From the NCBI GenBank assembly GCA_052170135.1, contig JBQNBC010000001.1, forward strand, positions 62,001 through 126,000: 64,000 nt of DNA, written 5' to 3'. A model generated the notes under the pieces. That model did not search any database. It worked only from the letters and a program-made list of their open reading frames with translations, and was not told the DNA's origin. The position numbers and the translations under genes are program-made. Source of the DNA: Wolinella sp052170135. GTDB taxonomy: Bacteria > Campylobacterota > Campylobacteria > Campylobacterales > Helicobacteraceae. Below, piece after piece: positions 26,510 to 35,390 of the stretch. The first letter of the stretch is position 1, and each line of letters begins with the position of its first letter.

Positions 26510-27022
26510 GTGTTATCAGTCATAACCTATCCACATCCTATGCTAAAGAAACGCTCCGAGCCGGTTACTGTTTTTGACGAAGAACTACATAAGTTCCTAG
26601 ACGAGATGTATATTACCATGATCGCTAAGAATGGCGTGGGGCTTGCTGCTGTGCAGGTAGCAAGACCGATTCGTGCGCTTATTGTAAATATCCCTGACGA
26701 GGAAGGAATCCAAAAAAAAGAGAATCTGATAGAGGTTATAAATCCAGAATTCCTCGAAAAAAGTGGTGAGATTCTCTTTAGTGAAGGTTGCTTGAGTGTT
26801 CCTGAATTTTATGAGGATGTCACACGGTTTAATCATATTACTATAGGATATTTTGATCGCTTTGGAAATAAAAAAGAGCTAGAAGCTGAAGGCTACCTAG
26901 CAGTTGCATTACAACATGAGATAGATCATCTAAATGGCGTCTTATTCATTGACAAGCTCTCAATACTTAAACGTAAAAAATTCGAAAAAGAGCTCAAAAA
27001 ACGTCAAAAAGGCGCATTGTAA
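26510..27022 (+). CDS. def: Peptide deformylase
   Basis: A 170-residue metalloenzyme removing the N-formyl group from new proteins. All three motifs are intact: GVGLAAVQV (motif 1), EGCLSVPEF (motif 2, metal Cys) and QHEIDHLNG (motif 3, metal His pair and catalytic Glu). In-frame ATGs at 26477 and 26495 would overlap the upstream gene; the GTG at 26510, with GAGG nine bases upstream and a product beginning MLSVITYPHP, aligns best with the family. It is next to tig and clpP, grouping early protein-processing functions. Confidence 0.92.
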   Translation: MLSVITYPHPMLKKRSEPVTVFDEELHKFLDEMYITMIAKNGVGLAAVQVARPIRALIVNIPDEEGIQKKENLIEVINPEFLEKSGEILFSEGCLSVPEFYEDVTRFNHITIGYFDRFGNKKELEAEGYLAVALQHEIDHLNGVLFIDKLSILKRKKFEKELKKRQKGAL

Positions 27023-27026
27023 ACAT

Positions 27027-28550
27027 ATGGCACTCCGCCAGCTCCACTCTGCAACACTTCAAGGGCTTAATGCAAAGCTAGTCGAAGTAGAGGCATCACT
27101 AAATAAAGGTCTACCATCTTTTACCATTACTGGCATGGCACAGGCTTCAATTCAAGAAGCACGCCATAGATCGCAATCAGCCCTATGCGCTATAGCTCGT
27201 CCACTACCACCTCTAAAAATTGTAATAAACCTCGCACCATCTGACCTCCCAAAGCATGGTAGCCACTTTGATCTGCCTATCGCGCTTCTAATTGCACTTT
27301 ATCATGCCGATATTGCGCCCAGCTCTAAGCGTAAGTGGCTCGCGCTAGGTGAGCTTGGGCTAGAGGGGCACATAAAGGATAATAAAAACATATATCCAAT
27401 TCTGCTCTCACTTGCAGAGCAAAGATATGATGGAGAGATTCTTCTCCCTGCGCAAAATGACAATCTTTACGCACAAATCCCTGGATTAAAACTGCACTTC
27501 GTTGCCACCCTAAGCGAAGCTATCAATTCCATACTTTCGCCAAAGCAAAGTAGAGAATCAAATCATAAATTTCCATTTAGCACGATAGAAATAGATGGGA
27601 TTCCATACTATTACGAGCAAGATTTTATACTTGACTTTCGCGACATTAAAGGACAAGAGATAGCCAAGCGAGCAGCACTAATTGCAGCGGCTGGATTTCA
27701 TAATATCCTAATGGAAGGGAGTCCTGGCATAGGAAAAAGTATGATTGCAAAACGCATGCGATATATCCTGCCGCCAATATCTAAAGAAGAGATACTAAAA
27801 AGTGCAAAAGCCCACCTGCACGAGCATGGTGAGCTAAAATATAGCGCGCTAAGAAATGAGCGCACCCCACACAATACCTCTACAAAAGCTGCTATGCTAG
27901 GTAGCGTGAGTGCAAATGGCGATGTGCATGCTGGCGAAATTGCGCTAGCACACGATGGGATTCTCTTTTTAGACGAGCTACCGCACTTTCCAAAGTCTAT
28001 CCTTGAGGCACTTCGTGAGCCACTGGAGAATCATAGCTTTATCGTTTCGCGTGCACAAGCGAAAGTAGAGTTTGAAGCATCATTTCTTCTGGTAGCGGCA
28101 CAAAACCCATGTCCATGCGGAAATCTCCTAAACCAAAATATCGAATGTCGTTGCAATGATGCTGAAATCGCACGATACAAAAGCCATCTTTCAGATCCAT
28201 TTTTGGATCGTATTGACCTCTTTGTAGCTATGCAAAATGCAAATATTCAAGCGACAAAGAGCATTAATTCCAAAGAGCTGCATGAACGTGTTTTACAGGC
28301 TTTTATAGCACAAAAAAAGCGTGGACAAGTAAAACTAAATGGCAAGCTAGATGAACGAGGAATTGAAGAGTTTTGCACATTAAGCAATGAGTGCGAAGAG
28401 ATCTTGCTAGAGGCTTCGCGACGCTTCTCTCTTTCTCATCGTGCTGTGGCAAAGATCAAGCGTGTATCGCGCACCATCGCCGACCTAGATGGAGCGCAAA
28501 ATATCGCAAAACCTCACTTGCTTGAAGCGCTATCATATCGTCGTAGATAG
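27027..28550 (+). CDS. comM: Mg-chelatase-like AAA protein ComM (YifB family)
   Basis: A 507-residue YifB/ComM protein. An N-terminal Lon-like fold (residues 1-165, ITGMAQASIQEARHRSQSAL and LAPSDLPKHGSHFDLPIALL) precedes an AAA module with Walker A GSPGIGKS near residue 231, Walker B GILFLDELPHFPKS, and a zinc-type cysteine cluster NPCPCGNLLNQNIECRCN. A C-terminal Mg-chelatase domain follows (RRFSLSHRAVAKIKRVSRTIADL). ComM is a branch-migration helicase that helps integrate DNA during natural transformation. The start ATG 27027 gives the family N-terminus; earlier in-frame codons lie inside def. Confidence 0.9.
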   Translation: MALRQLHSATLQGLNAKLVEVEASLNKGLPSFTITGMAQASIQEARHRSQSALCAIARPLPPLKIVINLAPSDLPKHGSHFDLPIALLIALYHADIAPSSKRKWLALGELGLEGHIKDNKNIYPILLSLAEQRYDGEILLPAQNDNLYAQIPGLKLHFVATLSEAINSILSPKQSRESNHKFPFSTIEIDGIPYYYEQDFILDFRDIKGQEIAKRAALIAAAGFHNILMEGSPGIGKSMIAKRMRYILPPISKEEILKSAKAHLHEHGELKYSALRNERTPHNTSTKAAMLGSVSANGDVHAGEIALAHDGILFLDELPHFPKSILEALREPLENHSFIVSRAQAKVEFEASFLLVAAQNPCPCGNLLNQNIECRCNDAEIARYKSHLSDPFLDRIDLFVAMQNANIQATKSINSKELHERVLQAFIAQKKRGQVKLNGKLDERGIEEFCTLSNECEEILLEASRRFSLSHRAVAKIKRVSRTIADLDGAQNIAKPHLLEALSYRRR

Positions 28551-28607
28551 CCCTACACGACAGACCTAAATGCTACCTTTTGGCAGGATTGAAAGATTTG
28601 CACTTAT

Positions 28608-29066
28608 TTATCTAGTTTTATCGCCACTGTCAATAGGCTTTTCTAAGCGCTCTATCTTTTTCTCATCGCCAGTGTGATAGTAGATTATATTTCGCCCCTC
28701 ATAGACCACATCCACTAGCTGTTTTGTGCCATTTTTTAGCGTTATTTCTCGTGCATTTTCCAAAAAAAGCAACTTACCACTTGAGAATCCAATCATAGGT
28801 ATAAACGCAGCGGCGGCGATAAAAATCACCATTACATAGACCGCTCGGAAAATATTTGAAACCGGAGAGTAAAACAGCAGATAGCCCACAGCGACTGAAA
28901 TCGCCATAAACTTCCACCCATCCACAGTGTTAGCAAAGTAAGGGTTAAAAAACTCATGAATCTCATAATATTCAAGATAGTTCGACCTAATGCCAGCCAG
29001 GAAAATAGCAAGCGGAACAAGTGTAAAAAGTGTGCCAAAAAAGAGAATCGAAAAAATCTTATCCAT
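28608..29066 (-). CDS. Small membrane protein of unknown function
   Basis: A 152-residue protein with three hydrophobic segments (about residues 5-24, 53-69 and 74-94, for example FMAISVAVGYLLFYSPVSNIF and VYVMVIFIAAAAFIPMIGF) and a soluble C-terminal domain containing EITLKNGTKQLVDVVYEGRNIIYYHTGDEKKIERLEKP. The C-terminal strands look like a small beta domain. I do not recognise the family. It begins one base after the YrdC-like gene ends and is clearly co-expressed with it and carB. Confidence 0.72.
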   Translation of the reverse strand: MDKIFSILFFGTLFTLVPLAIFLAGIRSNYLEYYEIHEFFNPYFANTVDGWKFMAISVAVGYLLFYSPVSNIFRAVYVMVIFIAAAAFIPMIGFSSGKLLFLENAREITLKNGTKQLVDVVYEGRNIIYYHTGDEKKIERLEKPIDSGDKTR

Positions 29067-29067
29067 G

Positions 29068-29511
29068 CTAACCTCTGATTTTTTTACGTTTTAATCGCCC
29101 AAGTTTCCATATTTGAGATGCCTTACCCTCTACAATCCCCATCTCATCCACCACGACCACATCGCACATCTTGTATGCAAAATCCATATCAAAGTGTGCG
29201 CCACTTGGATTGGATGACGTGGTGTAAAGTCGCCTAAATCGTGTGAGAAACTGCCCATGTCGCTTACTCTTTACTACTCGGATTCCTATGTTATTTGGAT
29301 AGATAAAAGAACTCTTCTCCGCACGACGCACGAGTTTCTTAAAAGCCACTGGAACACGTACAAAAGAAGCTAGCTCACGCAAAGAATCTACTGCCAAAAG
29401 TATTGGTTTGCCCTCTGGACGCCCTTTGAGCCGCGCAAGCGCTAACGAATCCTCGCTCAAAAAACCAGCAGTCGTGTCAGTCTGAGTGAGATATATGGCG
29501 CGCGAATTCAC
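29068..29511 (-). CDS. Short Sua5/YrdC/TsaC-like protein (tRNA threonylcarbamoylation)
   Basis: A 147-residue protein with the ordered YrdC motifs: QTDTTAGFL (compare TDTVYGL), LARLKGRPEGKPILL (KxRP..KP), NNIGIRVVKS and TTSSNPSGAH (TSANxSG). This family makes threonylcarbamoyl-AMP for the t6A37 modification of tRNAs that read ANN codons. At 147 residues it is shorter than the usual ~180-200, as is the Helicobacter form next to carB. It may be the only TsaC of the organism, or an accessory paralogue; the window cannot show which. It starts three bases after carB ends. Confidence 0.8.
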   Translation of the reverse strand: MNSRAIYLTQTDTTAGFLSEDSLALARLKGRPEGKPILLAVDSLRELASFVRVPVAFKKLVRRAEKSSFIYPNNIGIRVVKSKRHGQFLTRFRRLYTTSSNPSGAHFDMDFAYKMCDVVVVDEMGIVEGKASQIWKLGRLKRKKIRG

Positions 29512-29514
29512 ATT

Positions 29515-32500
29515 TTACGCTTTGAGATAGTCTTGTAGTGCTACAGCGCTATTTGCGCTCCCAGTCCTCATCTCCTTTATAGCTAGAGCCGCAGCATCTG
29601 CAGCAGCTAACGTCGTAAAGTGCGGTACAGAGTTTCGCAACACTTGACGGCGAATACGCTTAGCATCATCTTTACTTGCTTTGTTATCGCTAGTATTAAT
29701 CGCAAGTGCAATTTCGCCATTTGTAAGAACATCCTCTATATTTGGTCGCCCTTCCGATATTTTTAGCACTACTTGCGATTTTACGCCCGCCTCACTCAAT
29801 GCCTTGTGCGTCCCACCAGTAGCAAGAATCTCAAATCCAAGCTCTTCAAATTTGCGTGCAATTTCAATTCCTTGCACCTTATCCATGTCTGTAAGCGAAA
29901 TAAAAAGCTTACCACTCTGGGGGAGAGAGTTTTTGCACGCAATCTGACTTTTAGCAAAGCTAATACCAAAGCTATGGCTAATACCCATAACCTCGCCGGT
30001 AGACTTCATCTCAGGTCCGAGAATCAAATCCGCACCATTTAACTTAGCAAATGGAAATACAGATTCTTTAACGGCAATGTGCTTTGTCATACGCGGCTTG
30101 TAGATATTACCACTTTTTGTGACCATACCAAAAGAATCGTAATGCTTTAACGCTTCGAGCAAATCACCCTGCCACATGACACGCGTAGCTACTTTCGCCA
30201 GTGGAATTCCTGTTGCCTTGCTGACAAATGGCACTGTGCGACTTGCGCGTGGGTTGACCTCGATAAGATACACAGTGCCACGATGGATTGCATATTGCGT
30301 ATTCATAAGCCCTTTAACGCCTAGCGCTAGTGCGATTTTCGCCGTCACCTGCTCTATCTCCTCAAGCAAAGCCGACTCAATACTTACCGCTGGCAAAGAA
30401 CAAGCGGAATCTCCAGAGTGAATTCCTGCCTCTTCGATATGTTGCATAACCCCTGCAACATAGACATTTTCACCATCGCTAATCGTATCAACATCAAGCT
30501 CTATAGCATTGTCTAAGAATTTATCAATCAGAACTGGCGATTCATTACTTACGCTTACCGCCTCTTCCATGTATAAACGCAACTCTTCTTGATTGTATAC
30601 GATTCTCATTGCACGTCCACCTAGTACATAGCTTGGGCGCACCAAAACAGGGAATCCGATTCGGTTAGCTATCTCATGTGCCTCATCTTTAGTGAATGCC
30701 GTACCATTTTCTGGCTGTTTTAGCCCATTAGCCTCAACAAACTTTGCAAACTTCTCCCTATCTTCAGCAACATCAATTACCTTTGCACTAGTTCCAATTA
30801 TATTCGCACCGATTTGAGTTAGATTCTTTGCTAGCTTTAGTGGTGTTTGTCCGCCAAAGTGAACAATCACACCATCTGGCTTCTCTCGCTCGATGACGCT
30901 TCGCACATGCTCAAAATCAATAGGCTCAAAATATAAAATATCACTCGTATCATAGTCGGTGCTCACAGTCTCTGGGTTACAGTTGTACATGATTGAGATC
31001 AAGCCCATATCCTCAAGCGCAAATGCTGCATGCACACAACAGTAGTCAAATTCGATCCCCTGTCCAATCCTATTTGGACCACCGCCTATAATCATCACTT
31101 TCTTTTTATCGCTCTGCTCAACTTTGTGTGAAGAATCTAACAACTCCATTACATTTGTACTTGAGTACAGATATGGCGTTAGTGCCTCAAACTCAGCTGC
31201 ACAAGTATCTACCTCCTGGTATTCTAGTGATACACCAAGTCGCTTGCGCGCATCATAAACCTCTGTTTCACCTAGCTTCATATTCTCTTTTTGGTTAATA
31301 ATTTGAGCGATCATCCTGTCGCTAAACCCCTGAGCTTTAAGCTCACGAAGATGTTTTTTGTCATTAAGAATCTCAAGATCAATTCCGGATTCTGCGCGAA
31401 CGATTATCTCAATTTGCTCCAAAAACCATGGATCGATCTTGCAAAGCTCAAAAATCTCTGCTCTGCTTAACCCAAGGCGGAATCCATCGGCAATATAGAG
31501 TAATCGCTCAGCATTTGGTCGGCGGATTTCACGCTTTACTTTGTCAAGGTCGTTGCATATTGAGTTAAAGCCAAAGATTCCAGTCTCCATAGAGCAGAGT
31601 GCCTTTTGTAGTGATTCTTGGAATGTCGCGCCAATTGCCATCACCTCACCTATACTCTTCATCGATGTAGTAAGCGTAGAATCAGCTAGCGGGAACTTCT
31701 CAAATGTAAAGCGAGGAATCTTCGTAACGATATAGTCAATGCTTGGCTCAAACGATGCCGGTGTGCCCGTGATGTCATTCTTGATCTCATCTAGCGTATA
31801 TCCAACAGCAAGAAGTGTCGCAACCTTTGCTATTGGATAACCTGTAGCTTTAGAAGCGAGCGCGGAGCTTCGCGAGACGCGCGGATTCATCTCGATCACT
31901 ATCATGCGCCCAGTCTCTGGATGTATTGCAAACTGTACGTTACTACCGCCTGTATCAACACCAATCTCGCGCAAGATTGCAAAGCTCGCATCACGCATGC
32001 GCTGATATTCTTTATCAGTAAGAGTAAGCGACGGGGCAATAGTGATAGAATCGCCAGTATGCACGCCCATTGGATCAAGATTCTCAATCGAGCAGACAAT
32101 TATGCAGTTATCCGCTTTATCGCGGATTACCTCCATTTCAAACTCTTTCCACCCAAGCAACGATTCTTCGATAAGAATCTCATGCACAGGGCTAATCTCA
32201 AGTCCGTTTTCAGCAATCTGCTTAAACTCCTCAATGTTATAAGCGACACCACTTCCGCCACCTGCAAGCGTAAAGCTCGCTCTGATAATAAGAGGGAATC
32301 CAATCTCTTTTGCCGCCTCTAATGCCTCATCCATATTGTAGGCATAGCGCGAGTGTGGCAAATCCATGCCAATTTTCTGCATCGCTTCTTTAAAAGCCTG
32401 TCTATCCTCACCCTTCTTTATTGCTTCTGGCTTTGCACCTAGAAATATCACGTCTTTCAGCATCTCTTTTTCGTGCATGCTCATAGCAATATTCAATGCA

Positions 32501-32781
32501 GTCTGTCCGCCCATCGTTGGAAGAATCGCATCAACCTTCTCTTTTTTGATGATGTCCAAAACGATATCCTCTGTAATGGGCTCAATATAAGTTCGATCGG
32601 CAAACTCTGGATCGGTCATGATTGTAGCCGGGTTTGAGTTTATAAGCACAACTCGATAGCCAAGGCTTTTTAATGTTTTTGCCGCCTGCGTACCTGAATA
32701 GTCAAACTCGCATGCCTGACCTATGATGATAGGACCTGAGCCAATGAGAAGAATCGTCTTAATGTCGTCGCGCTTTGGCAT
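29515..32781 (-). CDS. carB: Carbamoyl-phosphate synthase large subunit
   Basis: A 1088-residue enzyme supplying carbamoyl phosphate for pyrimidines and arginine. Two homologous ATP-grasp halves are clear (VLINSNPATIMTDPEFADRTY and later YNCNPETVSTDYDTSDILYFEP; NPRVSRSSALASKATGYPIAKVA and NPRASRTVPFVSKATGIPLAKVA). A C-terminal MGS-like allosteric domain spans about residues 945-1070 (FEILATGGTHKALSEAGVK). The length is typical. With argG in the same window, carbamoyl phosphate and arginine metabolism are both represented. Confidence 0.97.
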   Translation of the reverse strand: MPKRDDIKTILLIGSGPIIIGQACEFDYSGTQAAKTLKSLGYRVVLINSNPATIMTDPEFADRTYIEPITEDIVLDIIKKEKVDAILPTMGGQTALNIAMSMHEKEMLKDVIFLGAKPEAIKKGEDRQAFKEAMQKIGMDLPHSRYAYNMDEALEAAKEIGFPLIIRASFTLAGGGSGVAYNIEEFKQIAENGLEISPVHEILIEESLLGWKEFEMEVIRDKADNCIIVCSIENLDPMGVHTGDSITIAPSLTLTDKEYQRMRDASFAILREIGVDTGGSNVQFAIHPETGRMIVIEMNPRVSRSSALASKATGYPIAKVATLLAVGYTLDEIKNDITGTPASFEPSIDYIVTKIPRFTFEKFPLADSTLTTSMKSIGEVMAIGATFQESLQKALCSMETGIFGFNSICNDLDKVKREIRRPNAERLLYIADGFRLGLSRAEIFELCKIDPWFLEQIEIIVRAESGIDLEILNDKKHLRELKAQGFSDRMIAQIINQKENMKLGETEVYDARKRLGVSLEYQEVDTCAAEFEALTPYLYSSTNVMELLDSSHKVEQSDKKKVMIIGGGPNRIGQGIEFDYCCVHAAFALEDMGLISIMYNCNPETVSTDYDTSDILYFEPIDFEHVRSVIEREKPDGVIVHFGGQTPLKLAKNLTQIGANIIGTSAKVIDVAEDREKFAKFVEANGLKQPENGTAFTKDEAHEIANRIGFPVLVRPSYVLGGRAMRIVYNQEELRLYMEEAVSVSNESPVLIDKFLDNAIELDVDTISDGENVYVAGVMQHIEEAGIHSGDSACSLPAVSIESALLEEIEQVTAKIALALGVKGLMNTQYAIHRGTVYLIEVNPRASRTVPFVSKATGIPLAKVATRVMWQGDLLEALKHYDSFGMVTKSGNIYKPRMTKHIAVKESVFPFAKLNGADLILGPEMKSTGEVMGISHSFGISFAKSQIACKNSLPQSGKLFISLTDMDKVQGIEIARKFEELGFEILATGGTHKALSEAGVKSQVVLKISEGRPNIEDVLTNGEIALAINTSDNKASKDDAKRIRRQVLRNSVPHFTTLAAADAAALAIKEMRTGSANSAVALQDYLKA

Positions 32782-32823
32782 AGTTTCGCCTTATTGTGAG
32801 ATTTGCAGTTAATTTAATGCCCG

Positions 32824-32829
32824 ATTCTA
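32824..32829 (-). promoter_or_regulatory. Candidate -10 element for carB
   Basis: On the minus strand TAGAAT is preceded by TTTTTGA, about 43 bases before the carB ATG. A perfect 7-bp inverted repeat (TTAAGCA / TGCTTAA, 32842-32858) lies just upstream and may be an operator. Confidence 0.45.
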
Positions 32830-32960
32830 TCAAAAACGCACTTAAGCAAAATGCTTAAAGAGGCAAAAATATAGAATCTGTGCACGATTTTTACTTTATA
32901 TTCCCAGAGGCGATGACTAGCCCATATAAAAAGTGGCTTTACAATTTTTCATTACTTAGC

Positions 32961-32966
32961 TACAAT
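32961..32966 (+). promoter_or_regulatory. Candidate -10 element for the SRP RNA gene
   Basis: TACAAT with a T-rich upstream stretch. Transcription would start near 32973, about 50 bases before the SRP RNA core, leaving a 5' leader that carries a strong hairpin. Confidence 0.45.
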
Positions 32967-33023
32967 CCTGCCCACTTTGGCTGGAAGTAGGCACTGAGTC
33001 CGTGCGAATATGCGGATTGAGTG

Positions 33024-33126
33024 CCTCCTTTTAGACCTGTGCAATGGATTTTACGGACAACGCTTCAGGGTGGGAACACAGCAGAGCATTCGTAATGTCT
33101 GTGTGCCGCAGGTATCTGAGAGGGGG
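33024..33126 (+). ncRNA. ffs: Signal recognition particle RNA (4.5S, small bacterial type)
   Basis: The apical domain is clear: TTCAGGGTG, the GGAA tetraloop (33073-33076), then CACAGCAGAGC, with the asymmetric loop TCAG/AGCAG that binds the Ffh M domain. Below it, ACGGACA pairs with TGTCTGT, ACCTG pairs with CAGGT, and the basal stem 33024-33035 pairs over 12 bases with 33115-33126, allowing G-U. The bacterial SRP RNA couples ribosomes to membrane targeting. The ends are set by the visible stem; the mature RNA may be longer on either side. Confidence 0.88.
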
Positions 33127-33195
33127 TCTTCAACCTAGCTTTAAACTCTTTTCTTCTAAAATCATTAACAAATCTTGATCTCTCTTAAGCGTAGT

Positions 33196-33201
33196 TAGAA
33201 T
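33196..33201 (+). promoter_or_regulatory. Candidate -10 element for speE-coaE-dapF
   Basis: TAGAAT about 26 bases before the speE ATG. A second candidate, TAAAAT at 33157-33162 behind TTTTCTTC, is almost as good. Confidence 0.4.
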
Positions 33202-33226
33202 TTCAATGAAATCTATGGAGTAGTTT

Positions 33227-34000
33227 ATGTGGATTACACGACAAGACGGCACAAACTTCCAAGAGGAGTTCGCAATATCGCACAAGCTTATAGACGCCAG
33301 AAGTAGCGAAAATGTACTTGAAATTTTTAAAAGCCATGCCTTTGATGAAATCGCTCTAATAAATCAAAAACAGCTATTTTTAAAACAACACCTGCACCAA
33401 ACAAGCGAACTTCTAGCACATATTCCACTTTGCGTCCATGAAAATACAAATCATCTACTTTTGGCTGATGAATTCAACCTAGAAGTAGCCCATGAAGCCC
33501 TAAAACATGAGCAAATCTATGTCGATTTTTTACAAAATGATGAGAAGATTCTCCGCTCTTTTATTAGCTTTTTCCCGCACTTTCAAAGCGTTATAAACCA
33601 TGCCAGATTCTCACTTTTAAGCGAAGAATCGAGCCTAAAAACATACGAAATTATCATCACAAATGCCAAAAATGCTACTAGATTCTTGCCATTTTTAAGT
33701 AGCGATGGGATCATGATATTAGGTGTTGAAAATCCACTTCTACATGAAGAATCCTTGCGTCAAACAATGCAAAATCTCGCTAATAATTTTTCAATTTTAA
33801 TGCCATTTCATGCGCCTTTCTCATTTCCGATACAACACTATCTCTTCGCATCGCGCCGCTTCCATCCCACAGCAGATTTAATCTTGCAACGCGCAGATAT
33901 GCTTGATGGACTACGCTATTACCACTCAAGAATCCATAAAAGCGCGTTTATACTGCCTCGATTCTTAGAAGAATCAATTCGTGGAATAGCTAAAAATTGA
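33227..34000 (+). CDS. speE: Divergent spermidine synthase-like protein SpeE (Helicobacter type)
   Basis: A 257-residue protein matching, as I recall it, the divergent H. pylori SpeE along its length: MWITRQDG start, VLEIFKSHAFDEIALINQKQLF, SELLAHIPLC, NDEKILRSFISFFPHF and RYYHSRIHKSAFILPRFLEES. It lacks the canonical GGGDG and DSSDP motifs of ordinary spermidine synthases, so substrate use cannot be taken for granted. The known family reaction transfers aminopropyl from decarboxylated SAM to putrescine. The neighbour coaE overlaps by four bases and is the same neighbour as in H. pylori. The window also encodes the carboxyspermidine route, so this protein may be redundant or have another role. 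Confidence 0.85.
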   Translation: MWITRQDGTNFQEEFAISHKLIDARSSENVLEIFKSHAFDEIALINQKQLFLKQHLHQTSELLAHIPLCVHENTNHLLLADEFNLEVAHEALKHEQIYVDFLQNDEKILRSFISFFPHFQSVINHARFSLLSEESSLKTYEIIITNAKNATRFLPFLSSDGIMILGVENPLLHEESLRQTMQNLANNFSILMPFHAPFSFPIQHYLFASRRFHPTADLILQRADMLDGLRYYHSRIHKSAFILPRFLEESIRGIAKN

Positions 34001-34599
34001 TATCGCTTCGACACGCCATTGCACTAAGCGGTGGAATTGCCACGGGCAAAAGCACTGTTTCTAGGCTACTAAAACTCTATGGTTATGCAGTGATTGATGC
34101 TGATGCTATTGCACACGAGCAGTTAGAATCATCCAAAAATGAGATTATTTCTGTATTTGGTGAAGAGATTTTAGATGGTGAGAATATCTCACGAAAAAAG
34201 CTCGGTAAAATTGTATTTAGCGATAAAAAGTCGCTTTCACTCCTGGAAGATATTCTCCATCCAAAAATTCGTACCGAGATTTTAGCGCGCTCAAGAATTC
34301 TTGAAGAATCGGCAATTCTATACTTTATTGATATTCCATTGTTTTTTGAAAAACGCGACTGTTATCCGATGATTAACCAAAATCTCCTAATATACGCCCC
34401 AAGAAATATCCAACTCTCTCGACTTTGCGCAAGAGATAATCTCAATGTTAATGAGGCGAATTTGAGGCTTGATTCTCAAATGGATATAGAAAAAAAGCTA
34501 AAACTAAGTGACTATGTCATCAAAAATATAGGAAATATAGAAGATTTAACAGGAGAAGTCGAGCGATTCTTAAGCCAGCTAAAGGAGCAAAATGTATAG
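33997..34599 (+). CDS. coaE: Dephospho-CoA kinase
   Basis: A 200-residue P-loop kinase catalysing the last step of coenzyme A synthesis. Walker A is GGIATGKSTVSRLL (about residues 11-24), followed by GYAVIDADAIAHEQL with the catalytic Asp, LEDILHPKIR and IDIPLFFEKR. ATTG overlaps suggest the start: the TTG/ATA region at 33997 gives a start overlapping the speE stop by four bases. It overlaps dapF by eight bases. Confidence 0.92.
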   Translation: MISLRHAIALSGGIATGKSTVSRLLKLYGYAVIDADAIAHEQLESSKNEIISVFGEEILDGENISRKKLGKIVFSDKKSLSLLEDILHPKIRTEILARSRILEESAILYFIDIPLFFEKRDCYPMINQNLLIYAPRNIQLSRLCARDNLNVNEANLRLDSQMDIEKKLKLSDYVIKNIGNIEDLTGEVERFLSQLKEQNV

Positions 34600-35359
34600 C
34601 GCGAAATATTGTGCCAGCGGAAATGATTTCATCATTTTTCATACATTTCAAAAAGATGAGCGAGAAAGCCTAGCACGTGAGCTTTGCGATAGGCACAGCG
34701 GGATAGGTGCAGATGGGCTTATAGTGCTTTTACCACATGATGAGCTGGATTTTGAGTGGGAGTTTTACAATAGTGATGGAAGTCGCGCAAATATGTGCGG
34801 AAATGGCGCACGTGCTGCAGCAATGTATGCAAGGGACTTCGCGTTAGCTGGCTCTAGGCAGAGATTTTTAACCGGAGCTGGGGTCATTAGCGCGAGCGTA
34901 GATGGTGAAAATGTTGAGATAAAGCTAACAAGCGCAACGATCAAAGCGCAAAACATCAAAGCTTTTGGTCATTGCTGGTGGCTAATAGATACAGGCGTGC
35001 CACACCTTGTAGCGTTTGGCGAGATAGATTCTCTTAAAAGCGAGCAACTAGCAAGCCTCAGATGGGAGTTTAACGCGAATGTGAATTTCGCCCAAAAGAG
35101 CGATAAGGGGATCTTGGTGCGGACGTTTGAGCGTGGCGTAGAAGGAGAAACGTTAGCATGCGGGACTGGCATGGCAGCAGTATTCATGCGAGCTAGGGGC
35201 GAGGGACTAGTTAGAGAGTGTGCTACGCTAATCCCTGCAAGCAAAGAGGAATTAAGGCTAAGAATCGAGGACGAAGATATATTTTTTAGCGGGCGAGTGC
35301 AAAAAGTGTGCGATGCCGTGCTAAGCAAGAATCTAGCGCGTATTTCAAGACGTGCATAG
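34592..35359 (+). CDS. dapF: Diaminopimelate epimerase
   Basis: A 255-residue cofactor-independent epimerase converting LL- to meso-diaminopimelate for lysine and peptidoglycan. Both catalytic cysteines are in context: NMCGNGARAAAMYA (about residues 67-80) and LACGTGMAAVFM (about residues 188-199). KYCASGNDFIIFHTF at the N-terminus is the usual signature. It is coupled to coaE by an eight-base overlap, with AAGGAG upstream of the ATG. The peptidoglycan theme continues with the glucosaminidase gene downstream. Confidence 0.94.
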   Translation: MYSAKYCASGNDFIIFHTFQKDERESLARELCDRHSGIGADGLIVLLPHDELDFEWEFYNSDGSRANMCGNGARAAAMYARDFALAGSRQRFLTGAGVISASVDGENVEIKLTSATIKAQNIKAFGHCWWLIDTGVPHLVAFGEIDSLKSEQLASLRWEFNANVNFAQKSDKGILVRTFERGVEGETLACGTGMAAVFMRARGEGLVRECATLIPASKEELRLRIEDEDIFFSGRVQKVCDAVLSKNLARISRRA

Positions 35360-35390
35360 AGGCGCTTGTTAGAATTTTTGGAGATAAGAT

